This document shows, in pieces, positions 42,423 to 51,253 of a stretch of DNA of 54,153 bases. The position numbers and the translations under genes were made by a program. Source of the stretch: [Flexibacter] sp. ATCC 35208. GTDB taxonomy: Bacteria; Bacteroidota; Bacteroidia; Chitinophagales; Chitinophagaceae. The stretch is taken from NCBI RefSeq assembly GCF_001975825.1, contig NZ_MTKN01000051.1:1-54153 (forward strand), written 5' to 3'. The number at the start of each line of letters is the position of its first letter. Position 1 is the stretch's first letter. The notes beneath the pieces were generated by a model. That model was not told the DNA's origin. It did not search any database and saw only the letters and a list, made by a program, of their open reading frames with translations.

Positions 42423-42902
42423 CTATCCCGCCTGGTATATATTACTTCGTCTCATCTTGAATTTATGCCAGTTTAAGTCATTTAAATTCCCTAAGAATGG
42501 AATAGCTCCATACCTTCCACTTAAATATCCTTTTCTTATATCAATGGTATTATGCTCTTTAAAGTCACTAAGTGAGTATAAGCTGGTGGCCCCAATAATG
42601 TTCTTTTCAGCAAACCAAATTTCATCAGGCCTAAAAATTTCCTGATCTAAAAGATTTGATTCATGGGTAGTAAAAATCAGTTGTCCTTGCGTTAATTCAT
42701 CTCCAGAAAATTTACTTATCAATTTTTTAACTATGAGAGGGTGTATGCTCCTTTCAATTTCATCGATTATAAAGGTTGAAGATGAATTCACAATACTATT
42801 TAATACTGGTAAGTATTCCAATAATCTTTTAGTACCATCCGATTCTTCGCTGAAGTTGAATTCAAACTTTTCTTCCTTCTCCCCCATGTGCTCAAATACC
42901 AA
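42423..42902 (-). pseudogene. C-terminal half of an AAA/ABC-type ATPase
   Basis: 159 codons from a TTG; there is no ATG and a stop lies three codons upstream. It contains the signature-like EESDGTKRLLEYLPVL, Walker B TFIIDEIERSIHPLI, and the H-loop LIFTTHESNLLD, all features of AAA_15/AAA_21-type (OLD-like) ATPases. The N-terminal half with Walker A is missing, so it cannot hydrolyse ATP. Full-length relatives act in restriction/abortive-infection-type defence systems (established for several families), so this may be the remnant of one. Confidence 0.75.
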
Positions 42903-43189
42903 TCTTTTCTATTTGGTGACCATGTCCAAAATCACAAACAATAAAAACTGCTATTCCATTCGTTGCAAATAAAACTCGAACCTAATCCGGTCAGGATAAT
43001 AACAGTTTGCTGTAAATGTTCGCATGCCTTCTCAAATAACGCCTGCCAGAACCTGTACCCGCGCAAAATGCTTTTCATACTAATAAATGAATATGCGTTG
43101 AACTGGCTTGTGCTTCTAATAGTCTATAATTACATTGACAAATCTATTACTAACCAATAAACCTTAATTTTGCCCCACAAATAAACTAT

Positions 43190-44527
43190 ATGGCAGGAAC
43201 GATACTCATAATCGACGATGAAGAGAAGTTACGCAGCCTGATGAAACGCCTCATCACATTGGAAGGTTACAACGTACTGGAAACCGGTAATATCAAATCA
43301 GCACAAAAGTTACTCGATAAAGAAGAAATTGATGTCGTGCTCTGCGATGTAAAACTACCCGACGGCAGTGGCGTAGATTACGTAAAGACCATTAAAGAAA
43401 AATATCCTTCTGTTGAAGTCATCCTCCTCACTGCCTATGGCAACATCCCCGACGGCGTGCAGGCTATTAAAAACGGGGCTTTCGACTACCTCACCAAAGG
43501 AGATGACAATAACCGTATCATCCCTTTGCTGAACCGTGCCCATGAAAAAGTGTTGCTGCAAAAACGTATCGAAAAACTGGAAAAACAGGTAGGACAGAAA
43601 TATAGCTTTGAAAGTATCCTTGGTAATTCCCGCCCCATCTCCGATGCCATCGCTCAGGCCAGCAAAGTAGCCCCTTCCGATACGACCGTATTATTATTAG
43701 GTGAAACCGGCACGGGTAAAGAAGTCTTTGCCCAGGCTATTCACAATAATAGCAGGCGCGCCGGCAAACCCTTTGTAGCCCTGAACTGTAGCGCCTTCAG
43801 CAGGGAATTATTGGAAAGTGAACTGTTCGGTTATAAAGCCGGGGCTTTTACCAATGCCACCCGTGATAAAAAAGGATTGATTGAAGAAGCGAATAACGGC
43901 ACCATCTTCCTGGATGAACTGGGTGAAATGCCGCTGGACTTACAGGCCAAACTACTCCGCGTATTAGAAACCGGGGAGTTTATAAAAGTAGGCGATACCA
44001 AACCTACCAAAGTAAATGTACGCATCATTGCAGCGACAAACCGGGATCTGAAGACAGAAGCTGAGAAAGGGCTTTTCAGGGAAGATCTATATTATAGACT
44101 GAATGTATTCGCAATTACCTTACCTCCTTTAAGAGAAAGAAAAAAAGATATTCCCGCTCTGGCGGAATACTTCATCCAGCTCGCTGCCAATCGCAATAAC
44201 CGAAAGCCATTTACTATGTCGCCGGCATTTGTAGAGAAACTGCAATTGCATGAATGGAAAGGGAATATACGTGAGTTGAAAAATGTATTGGAACGGGCGG
44301 TGATACTCGCTGATGGGGATGAATTGAAAGTAGAGCATTTACCTTTTGACCTGCAGATAGCAGATAAGTCCTCAAATATACTGTCTGCATTTGATCTCGC
44401 AAGTGTAGAAAAGTTACATATCATTAAGGTGTTGCATCATACTAAAAACAATAAAACAGAAGCAGCAAAGCTATTAAACATAGGGCTTGCTACGCTGTAT
44501 AGAAAGATTGAAGAGTATAAACTCTAG
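43190..44527 (+). CDS. Sigma-54-type response regulator upstream of kdp
   Basis: 445 aa. The receiver domain (~1-120) has IDDEEKLR, VVLCDVKLPDG with the phospho-acceptor Asp (~53), and LTAYG. The AAA+ domain (~145-380) has Walker A GETGTGKEVF (~171) and Walker B GTIFLDELGEMP. The C-terminal Fis-type HTH is EAAKLLNIGLATLYRKIEEY. The sigma-54 contact loop reads GAFTNA (218-223) instead of GAFTGA. The gene is followed by its own terminator and then the kdp operon, which has two sensor genes at its far end but no KdpE. This protein is therefore the likely KdpE replacement activating kdp with sigma-54 (inference from position). Confidence 0.9.
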   Translation: MAGTILIIDDEEKLRSLMKRLITLEGYNVLETGNIKSAQKLLDKEEIDVVLCDVKLPDGSGVDYVKTIKEKYPSVEVILLTAYGNIPDGVQAIKNGAFDYLTKGDDNNRIIPLLNRAHEKVLLQKRIEKLEKQVGQKYSFESILGNSRPISDAIAQASKVAPSDTTVLLLGETGTGKEVFAQAIHNNSRRAGKPFVALNCSAFSRELLESELFGYKAGAFTNATRDKKGLIEEANNGTIFLDELGEMPLDLQAKLLRVLETGEFIKVGDTKPTKVNVRIIAATNRDLKTEAEKGLFREDLYYRLNVFAITLPPLRERKKDIPALAEYFIQLAANRNNRKPFTMSPAFVEKLQLHEWKGNIRELKNVLERAVILADGDELKVEHLPFDLQIADKSSNILSAFDLASVEKLHIIKVLHHTKNNKTEAAKLLNIGLATLYRKIEEYKL

Positions 44528-44554
44528 CCGGCCGCAGGCCCCTCCAAATTGATA

Positions 44555-44581
44555 AAACCCTCTCAAAATGAGAGGGTTTTA
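44555..44581 (+). terminator. Terminator of the response regulator gene
   Basis: AAAACCCTCTC / GAGAGGGTTTT with a 5-nt loop (AAAAT) and a following T/A-rich tail. It separates the regulator from the kdp operon, so the two are independent transcripts. Confidence 0.85.
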
Positions 44582-44641
44582 TTATTTCACTTATTTTACA
44601 TTCATATTGTAAATCAACCACTTAAATTAGAAAAAACACCC

Positions 44642-44657
44642 CGGCACACCAATTGGC
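44642..44657 (+). promoter_or_regulatory. Possible degenerate sigma-54 promoter of the kdp operon
   Basis: CGGCAC-N5-TTGG resembles the -24/-12 consensus TGGCAC-N5-TTGC with correct spacing, but the -12 element has GG instead of GC. It lies 30 bp before the first gene of the operon and directly downstream of a sigma-54-type regulator gene. The match is imperfect and could be chance. Confidence 0.35.
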
Positions 44658-44685
44658 CTCACTCCCCATATAAAAATCATTTTTT

Positions 44686-45036
44686 ATGAACCAATATGAA
44701 GCCGCTGCCGAAATCGCAGATGAAATCCCTTCCATCCAAAAAGAAATAGTCAAAGCCCCCGTATTCGGCTCTGCCTATCTCTGTATCAAAGTATTGGCTA
44801 ATTATACCCTGAAAATGATCCAGGACCATGAAATCAGAGAAGTACAACACTCCATGCTCCTGGCCGAAAAAATCTACAACAAAGGTAATCAGCTGGTAAA
44901 AACAGCCATCGAAAACGTATTCATCTACAGCTTCAGCGCCATGAAAATGGTTTGTTCCCGCCAGGAATGGCAGGAAATACAAAGCAAGATGCCCGTTAAC
45001 ATCTTCTCTATTTATATCCAACAATTACACGCTTAA
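44686..45036 (+). CDS. Small helical protein leading the kdp operon
   Basis: 116 aa, acidic N-terminus and helical throughout (EAAAEIADEIPSIQKEIVK; MLLAEKIYNKGNQLVKTAIEN). No signal peptide. It opens the kdp operon, ending 4 bp before the 27-aa membrane peptide. I have the impression that similar small proteins recur at this position in Bacteroidota, but I cannot name a family. A role in potassium or osmotic sensing is suggested only by context. Confidence 0.65.
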   Translation: MNQYEAAAEIADEIPSIQKEIVKAPVFGSAYLCIKVLANYTLKMIQDHEIREVQHSMLLAEKIYNKGNQLVKTAIENVFIYSFSAMKMVCSRQEWQEIQSKMPVNIFSIYIQQLHA

Positions 45037-45040
45037 ACAT

Positions 45041-45124
45041 ATGCTCACATTCATCTACCTGCTCATCTTAGCAGCCTGTTTTTACATCTTTTATAAATCT
45101 ATTGACTTCTTCGAAAACATTTAA
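45041..45124 (+). CDS. 27-aa single-pass membrane peptide before kdpF
   Basis: ATG to TAA: MLTFIYLLILAACFYIFYKS followed by IDFFENI. One transmembrane helix (residues ~3-19) and a short acidic tail. It lies 4 bp behind the preceding gene and 3 bp before kdpF. Its layout resembles KdpF, but the YLL..LLxPExF ending is absent, so it is a second small peptide rather than KdpF itself. Conservation in related genomes would decide whether it is real. Confidence 0.5.
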   Translation: MLTFIYLLILAACFYIFYKSIDFFENI

Positions 45125-45127
45125 GCT

Positions 45128-45208
45128 ATGATGACATTACTTCTGATCATATCCGTCCTCGTATTCATCTACCTGGTGTATGTGCTCTTAAAACCTGAAA
45201 AATTCTAA
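45128..45208 (+). CDS. kdpF: KdpF, small subunit of the potassium-transporting ATPase
   Basis: 26 aa: one transmembrane helix followed by YLVYVLLKPEKF, the canonical KdpF ending (Y-L-x-x-x-L-x-x-P-E-x-F). KdpF stabilises the KdpABC complex in the inner membrane. It ends one base before the kdpA ATG. Its length is typical. Confidence 0.92.
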   Translation: MMTLLLIISVLVFIYLVYVLLKPEKF

Positions 45209-45209
45209 A

Positions 45210-46889
45210 ATGAACAGCGAAATGACAGGCGTCTTAGCCACTTTTTTAATCACCTTACTGATTGCTTTCCCCCTCGGAAAGTACATTGCCAAAGTGTTCA
45301 GCGGGGCGCCCACCTTTACCGACTTTCTCCATCCTTTTGAAAGATTCCTCTACCGCATCTGCGGCATCGATCCAAATAAGGAAATGAACTGGAAACAGCA
45401 CATGGTGGCTTTATTAACCATCAACCTGGTCTGGCTCATCTATGCCTTCTTCGTACTCCTGTTCCAGTCTCACCTTCCCCTCAACCCGGATGGTAATGCG
45501 AGCATGACTCCCGATCTGGCCTTTAATACCAGTATCAGTTTTCTCGTCAACTGTAACCTGCAACACTATTCCGGCGAATCCGGATTAACTTACCTGACAC
45601 AGCTCCTCGTCATCACCTTCCTGCAATTTTTATCTGCAGCAACCGGTGTGGCAGCGGTAGCGGTGCTTTTTAAGGCGTTTGCAGGCAAAACGACTGAGAA
45701 GCTGGGTAACTTCTTCGTTTTCTTTATTAAGACGATCACGCGCCTGTTATTGCCGTTAGCTGTGATCATGGCTATCATCCTCGCCTTTAGCGGTACGCCT
45801 GCTTCCTTCGATGGCAAGGATACCATTACCACCCTGCAGGGTGATACGGTACAGGTATCCCGTGGCCCGGCTGCCGGCATGATCGCGATCAAACACTTAG
45901 GTACTAACGGTGGTGGCTGGTTCGGCGCTAACTCCGCCCACCCGCTGGAAAATCCCAGCTACTTCACCAATATGGTGGAAGCCATCGCTCAATGTATACT
46001 TCCAATGGCTTTGGTGTTTGCCTTTGGGTTCTTCATCAATCGCCGGAAACTCGGTTATGCCATCTTCGGTGTGATGACCATTGGTATGCTCACATTGATG
46101 ATCCCCAATATGCTCTCCGAACTGGGTGGTAATCCTGCCCTTGCAAAAATCGGGTTGCATGATCACAGTGCCATGGAAGGCAAGGAAGTCCGCTTCGGCG
46201 TAGCAGCTTCTGCTTACTGGCAGGTGATGACGACCATCATCTCTACCGGTTCGGTGAACTCTATGCACGATAGTTCTATGCCGCTTTCCGGCGCCATGCA
46301 ACTACTCGGTATGATGATCAACTGCTTTTATGGCGGTAAAGGTGTGGGCCTGCTCAACTACTTTATCTTCCTCATCATCGCCGTGTTTATATCCGGTCTC
46401 ATGGTAGGCAGAACCCCTGAATTCATGGGGCGAAAAGTAGAAGCAAAGGAAATGAAGATCGCTGCGATCATTGCCCTCTTCCATCCATTCCTTGTACTCG
46501 TGAGTACTGCTATCGCGGCTTATCATCCGCAGGCGGGATGGTTGAATAATCCCGGTCACCATGGTTTTTCAGAGATGTTGTATGAATATACTTCTGCCTC
46601 CGCCAACAATGGTTCCGGTTTTGAAGGGCTGGGTGACAATAATATCTTCTGGAATATCAGCACGGGTCTGGTGATGTTGTTAGGTCGTTTCCTTCCAATC
46701 ATTGGTCCGGTAGCGATCGCAGGTATCCTGGCCGGCAAGAAATATACACCTGAATCAGCAGGTACGCTGCAAACGGATACGGCTACTTTCGGTATCATGA
46801 CGTATGCTGTGATTATGATCGTAGCTGCACTGGCTTTCTTCCCGGCTTTGACACTGGGACCTATTGCTGAATTCTTTCAACTTTATTAA
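45210..46889 (+). CDS. kdpA: KdpA, potassium-binding/translocating subunit
   Basis: 559 aa, normal length for KdpA, with about ten membrane segments. Diagnostic strips: FNTSISFLVNCNLQHYSGESG (first selectivity-filter region), TNGGGWFGANSAHPLENP (second filter and conserved loop), the glycine-rich SGLMVGRTPEFMGRKVEAKEM loop, and NNGSGFEGL. KdpA conducts potassium from the periplasm toward KdpB. It is followed 12 bp later by kdpB. Confidence 0.98.
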   Translation: MNSEMTGVLATFLITLLIAFPLGKYIAKVFSGAPTFTDFLHPFERFLYRICGIDPNKEMNWKQHMVALLTINLVWLIYAFFVLLFQSHLPLNPDGNASMTPDLAFNTSISFLVNCNLQHYSGESGLTYLTQLLVITFLQFLSAATGVAAVAVLFKAFAGKTTEKLGNFFVFFIKTITRLLLPLAVIMAIILAFSGTPASFDGKDTITTLQGDTVQVSRGPAAGMIAIKHLGTNGGGWFGANSAHPLENPSYFTNMVEAIAQCILPMALVFAFGFFINRRKLGYAIFGVMTIGMLTLMIPNMLSELGGNPALAKIGLHDHSAMEGKEVRFGVAASAYWQVMTTIISTGSVNSMHDSSMPLSGAMQLLGMMINCFYGGKGVGLLNYFIFLIIAVFISGLMVGRTPEFMGRKVEAKEMKIAAIIALFHPFLVLVSTAIAAYHPQAGWLNNPGHHGFSEMLYEYTSASANNGSGFEGLGDNNIFWNISTGLVMLLGRFLPIIGPVAIAGILAGKKYTPESAGTLQTDTATFGIMTYAVIMIVAALAFFPALTLGPIAEFFQLY

Positions 46890-46901
46890 ATAGTATCTGT
46901 C

Positions 46902-48917
46902 ATGTCTAATTATAAATTTGCCGGCGCACTGAAACAGGCTTTCGTGAAGCTGTCTCCAAAGATCATGTTCCGCAACCCGGTCATGTTCACCGTTGAGATA
47001 GGTACTGCTATCATGCTGGCTGTGACCATATATACCTACTTTACCGGCGATCGCTCACAGGGGGCGCCCGGATATAATCTTACGGTCTTTATCATCCTGT
47101 TTTTAACCCTACTCTTTGCCAACTTTGCAGAAGCTATCGCCGAAGCAAGGGGAAAAGCGCAGGCGGAAAGTCTGCGTAAAACAAGAGAAGAAACCCCCGC
47201 CAAAAAAATACTGGCAGTCGGTGAAATCTTTATGGACGAAGTGAAAATAGTTCCTTCCTCCCAACTGCGCAAAGGTGATATCTTTATTTGTGAAGCCGGA
47301 GATATGATTCCTATGGATGGTGAGATCATTCAGGGTCTAGCCACCATAGATGAATCTGCCATCACAGGTGAATCTGCGCCGGTGATCCGCGAATCAGGCG
47401 GAGATAAAAGCTCTGTAACCGGTGGTACCAAAGTACTGAGTGATAAAATTAAAGTGAAGGTAACCACGGATCCCGGGGAAAGTTTCCTGGACAAAATGAT
47501 CGCCCTTGTAGAAGGCGCCAGCCGGCAGAAGACGCCGAATGAGATCGCCCTTACGATCCTGCTGGCTAGCTTTACACTGGTTTTCATTATTGTATGTGTG
47601 ACACTGAAACCTTTTGGTGACTTCTCACATACGCCGATCACCATTGCTGCATTTGTCTCTCTCTTTGTGTGTCTTATTCCTACTACTATCGGTGGCTTAC
47701 TAAGTGCTATTGGTATAGCAGGTATGGACCGCGCCCTGAGAGCGAATGTGATCACAAAAAGTGGTAAAGCCGTGGAAACCGCTGGTGACCTGGATACGCT
47801 CTTGCTCGATAAGACAGGTACTATTACTATCGGTAATAGAAAAGCGACTCATTTCTGGCCTGCTTTTGCTATCGGTAAAAAAGAATTTTTCGAAGCTTGC
47901 GTATTGGCTTCTTTAGCAGATGAAACACCTGAAGGTAAATCGATCATTGAATTAGCTGCGGAGAAAGGTATCAAAGCCAGCAGTTTACAGTCGACCGGTG
48001 CTACGTTTATTCCATTTACAGCCGAGACACGTTGTAGTGGTGTGAATGTAGGTCACCTGCGTATTCGTAAAGGGGCGTATGATGCGATTCGCAAACTTGC
48101 AAATTCATTTCCTGCTGAAACAGAGGAGAAAGTAAAAGAGATCTCTTCCAATGGTGGTACGCCACTGGTGGTGAGTCAGAATGAACAGGTAATGGGTGTG
48201 ATCGAATTGCAGGATATTATCAAACCCGGTATCCGTGAGCGTTTTGAACGTTTGCGCCGGATGGGTGTAAAGACGGTAATGGTGACAGGCGATAACCCAC
48301 TTACGGCTAAATTCATTGCAGAGAAAGCAGGTGTGGACGACTTCATTGCCGAAGCAAAGCCGGAAGATAAAATGATTTACATCCGTCGTGAACAGGAAGG
48401 TGGTAAGCTCGTGGCGATGATGGGTGATGGTACAAACGATGCGCCTGCACTGGCACAGGCGGATGTAGGTGTGGCGATGAACAGTGGCACACAGGCGGCA
48501 AAAGAAGCAGGGAATATGGTGGACCTGGACAACGACCCTACCAAACTCATTGAGATCGTAGAGATCGGTAAACAGTTGCTCATGACCCGTGGTACATTGA
48601 CTACGTTCTCTATTGCCAACGACGTGGCTAAATATTTCGCCATTGTGCCGGCGCTGTTCGTGACAGCTATACCCGCATTACAGGGACTGAATATTATGCA
48701 CCTGAAAAGTCCGGAGAGTGCGATCCTCTCTGCTGTGATCTTCAATGCGCTTATCATACCGGCATTGATACCACTGGCACTGAAAGGTGTCGCTTATAAG
48801 CCAATTGGGGCAAGTGCGTTGTTGCGCAGAAACCTGTTTATATATGGTCTGGGTGGTGTAATCATCCCCTTTATCGGTATCAAACTGATAGACCTGTTCC
48901 TGTCAATCTTTATGTAA
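46902..48917 (+). CDS. kdpB: KdpB, P-type ATPase subunit
   Basis: 671 aa. P-type ATPase motifs: TGES in the actuator domain (ESAITGESAPVIRESGG), the phosphorylated DKTGTITIGNR (Asp ~303), KGAYDAIR in the nucleotide domain, and the hinge MVTGDNPLTAKFIA and GDGTNDAPALAQADVGVAMN. The KdpB-specific TQAAKEAGNMVDLDNDPTKL is present. About seven membrane segments. It hydrolyses ATP to drive high-affinity potassium uptake. Length and motifs are complete. Confidence 0.98.
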   Translation: MSNYKFAGALKQAFVKLSPKIMFRNPVMFTVEIGTAIMLAVTIYTYFTGDRSQGAPGYNLTVFIILFLTLLFANFAEAIAEARGKAQAESLRKTREETPAKKILAVGEIFMDEVKIVPSSQLRKGDIFICEAGDMIPMDGEIIQGLATIDESAITGESAPVIRESGGDKSSVTGGTKVLSDKIKVKVTTDPGESFLDKMIALVEGASRQKTPNEIALTILLASFTLVFIIVCVTLKPFGDFSHTPITIAAFVSLFVCLIPTTIGGLLSAIGIAGMDRALRANVITKSGKAVETAGDLDTLLLDKTGTITIGNRKATHFWPAFAIGKKEFFEACVLASLADETPEGKSIIELAAEKGIKASSLQSTGATFIPFTAETRCSGVNVGHLRIRKGAYDAIRKLANSFPAETEEKVKEISSNGGTPLVVSQNEQVMGVIELQDIIKPGIRERFERLRRMGVKTVMVTGDNPLTAKFIAEKAGVDDFIAEAKPEDKMIYIRREQEGGKLVAMMGDGTNDAPALAQADVGVAMNSGTQAAKEAGNMVDLDNDPTKLIEIVEIGKQLLMTRGTLTTFSIANDVAKYFAIVPALFVTAIPALQGLNIMHLKSPESAILSAVIFNALIIPALIPLALKGVAYKPIGASALLRRNLFIYGLGGVIIPFIGIKLIDLFLSIFM

Positions 48918-48928
48918 AATTTGAAATT

Positions 48929-49483
48929 ATGAAAAAGTATCTCTTGCCATCTATAAAACTCACCCTAATACTGATCTTAGTTTTAGGTGTAGCCTATCCA
49001 CTGTTGATTGCAGGTGTCGCACACTTTGCTAATGGACAGGGCAAAGGACGCACAATAACTGTCGATGGTAAAGTAGTAGGTTACGAAAATATAGGACAGA
49101 AATTTACTGAAGATAAATATTTTCAGGGTCGTCCTTCTGCTGTAGATTACAATGCAGCAGGCTCCGGTGGTTCAAACAAAGCAGCGAGCAATCCTGATTA
49201 TATCAAAACAGTACAGGAGCGTATCGATACCTTTATGGCACATAATCCCGGTACTGCAATGGCAGACATTCCAAGTGAATTAGTTACTGCATCCGGGAGC
49301 GGTCTGGATCCGGACATCTCTCCCGCTGCTGCGGACATACAGGTAATCAGAATTGCTGCTACCCGTCATATAGACGTCAGTGTATTGCACCAATTAATCG
49401 CCAACCACACAGATAAATCGTGGTTAGGCCCGGATAAAATTAATGTCTTAAAACTCAATATCGCGCTGGACGCGTTAAAATAA
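48929..49483 (+). CDS. kdpC: KdpC subunit of the potassium-transporting ATPase
   Basis: 184 aa with one N-terminal membrane helix (LILILVLGVAYPLLIAGVA) and a soluble part. The conserved FQGRPSAVDYNAAGSGGSN, SGLDPDISPAAADIQVIRIA and the closing VLKLNIALDAL are all present. KdpC is the accessory subunit that raises ATP affinity. Slightly short relative to E. coli (190 aa), within the normal range. Confidence 0.97.
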   Translation: MKKYLLPSIKLTLILILVLGVAYPLLIAGVAHFANGQGKGRTITVDGKVVGYENIGQKFTEDKYFQGRPSAVDYNAAGSGGSNKAASNPDYIKTVQERIDTFMAHNPGTAMADIPSELVTASGSGLDPDISPAAADIQVIRIAATRHIDVSVLHQLIANHTDKSWLGPDKINVLKLNIALDALK

Positions 49484-49491
49484 TTTGCACA

Positions 49492-50085
49492 ATGGAACAC
49501 GACCGGATAATCGTCAGAAAGGCGACTCTTTCTGACATTAAATATGCTGCCACAATTACGGATGAAATGGAAGCTTCGGCAAAAGCCAGGGGGACCGGAA
49601 TAGGAAAGAGACCTGTATCTACTATTATTGACAAGATCAGGCAGGGAAAGGCAGTAATAGCGGTGACGGCTGATAAAGTTTGGGTAGGATTTTCTTATAT
49701 TGAAATATGGGGGCATGGGGAGTATGTGTCCAATTCTGGTTTGATAGTGAACCCTGCCTTTCGTAATATGGGGGTCGCTTCCAGGATTAAGAAAAGAATC
49801 TTCCGGTTATCGGGGGAACTGTATCCTGCAGCAAAGGTATTCAGTATTACGAGTGGGTTGACGATAATGAAAATGAATACCAAACTGGGATTTGAGCCTG
49901 TTACATTTAGTGAGATCACGAAGGATGAGAATTTCTGGGCAGGGTGTAAGGGTTGTGTCAATTATGACATTTTACAGAAAAAGGATTTTAAGCATTGCAT
50001 ATGTACAGCGATGTTGTATACGCCGGAAGAACATGCGGGATTGCGGGTAGGCGTGCGTGCAGGGGAACAGGTGGTGGTTCAATAA
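49492..50085 (+). CDS. GNAT acetyltransferase of the arginine-pathway type
   Basis: 197 aa. IVRKATLSDIKYAATITDEM, SAKARGTGIGKRP, VWVGFSYIEIWGHGEYVSN, NPAFRNMGVASRIKKRIF (the acetyl-CoA loop), LGFEPVTFSE and CKGCVNYDIL mark a family I know beside arginine-biosynthesis genes (argG/argC) in Bacteroidota. Here no arginine gene is near. The gene sits 8 bp behind kdpC and 42 bp before kdpD, in the same direction, so it is co-transcribed with the potassium pump. Either it was moved here, or it has a role in osmotic adaptation. The C-terminus keeps the conserved CTAMLYTPEEH. Confidence 0.85.
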   Translation: MEHDRIIVRKATLSDIKYAATITDEMEASAKARGTGIGKRPVSTIIDKIRQGKAVIAVTADKVWVGFSYIEIWGHGEYVSNSGLIVNPAFRNMGVASRIKKRIFRLSGELYPAAKVFSITSGLTIMKMNTKLGFEPVTFSEITKDENFWAGCKGCVNYDILQKKDFKHCICTAMLYTPEEHAGLRVGVRAGEQVVVQ

Positions 50086-50127
50086 AAAATTCCTTTTCAG
50101 GATAAAAACAAAACAGCCTTTCTTTTC

Positions 50128-51252
50128 ATGACTGAAAAAGAAAATAATGTCCAACATTTCCTCGACCTGATCCGTCAGTCCAGAAGAGGAAAATTTAAAG
50201 TCTACATCGGCATGAGTGCCGGTGTAGGCAAAACCTATCGTATGCTTACAGAGGCAAGGACCCTCCTGCGGAACGGTGTCAACATCCAGATCGCATACAT
50301 CGAAACACATAACAGGCCAGAAACCCACTCCTTACTGGAGGGGTTGCCTGTTATACCCCGCCGCCAGCTATTTTACAAAGGCAAGATGCTGGACGAACTG
50401 GATATGCAGGCGGTATTGAACCTGCACCCGGAAGTAGTGGTGATCGATGAACTGGCGCACTCTAACATAGAAGGTAGCAAGAATGAAAAACGCTGGCAGG
50501 ATGTGATGGAGATACTCGATGCGGGGATCAATGTGATCAGCGCGGTGAATATACAGCATATAGAAAGCCTGCAGGCTTCAGTAAAGAATATTACGGGGAT
50601 TGATGTATCGGAACGGATTCCTGACAACGTTTTAATGCAGGCAGATGAAGTGGTCAATATTGACCTCACAGCCGATGAGCTCATCACCCGTTTAAAGGAA
50701 GGGAAAATTTATACCCCGGATAAGATTGCGGTAGCCATGAAGAACTTCTTCCAGCCGGAAAAGATCTTACAACTCCGTGAGCTGGCATTGAAAGAAGTAG
50801 CTTCGCAGGTGGAGCATAAAATTGAGACTGCTCTTCCACGCACAGCACACCTACGCAGTGAACGCTTTCTGGCCTGCATCAGCAGTAATCATGCTATAGC
50901 CCGCAAGGTGATCCGCAAAACGGCCAGACTGGCGGCGTACTACCAAAGCCGGTTCTATGTGTTGTATGTACAAACGCCAAAGGAGAATATGGACAGGATC
51001 GAGCTGGCCTCTCAGCGCCATCTGATCAATAATTTCAAACTGGCAATGGAACTGGGAGGAGAAGTACTGAAAGTAAAAAGTAGTAATATTGCCAAAACGA
51101 TCATGACCACAGCCGAAGAAAAGAACATTACCACTATTTGTATGGGCAAACCTCATTTGAATGTATTGGGGATGGTGTTGAATACGGCTGTATTTTCCCA
51201 GTTGCTGGGGAAGTTGTCAGAATCGGATATTGATATTATAATTCTGTCATAA
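50128..51252 (+). CDS. kdpD: KdpD-type osmosensitive potassium sensor domain, separate protein
   Basis: 374 aa corresponding to the cytoplasmic N-terminal half of KdpD: Walker A GMSAGVGKTY (~30), RPETHSLLEGLPVIPRR, Walker B VVVIDELAHSN (~112) and NIQHIES, then a UspA-like domain (~245-374, ending LSESDIDIIILS). E. coli KdpD has these fused to four membrane helices and a histidine kinase; here the kinase is the next gene, starting one base after this stop. Probably both proteins form one sensor. Confidence 0.95.
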   Translation: MTEKENNVQHFLDLIRQSRRGKFKVYIGMSAGVGKTYRMLTEARTLLRNGVNIQIAYIETHNRPETHSLLEGLPVIPRRQLFYKGKMLDELDMQAVLNLHPEVVVIDELAHSNIEGSKNEKRWQDVMEILDAGINVISAVNIQHIESLQASVKNITGIDVSERIPDNVLMQADEVVNIDLTADELITRLKEGKIYTPDKIAVAMKNFFQPEKILQLRELALKEVASQVEHKIETALPRTAHLRSERFLACISSNHAIARKVIRKTARLAAYYQSRFYVLYVQTPKENMDRIELASQRHLINNFKLAMELGGEVLKVKSSNIAKTIMTTAEEKNITTICMGKPHLNVLGMVLNTAVFSQLLGKLSESDIDIIILS

Positions 51253-51253
51253 G

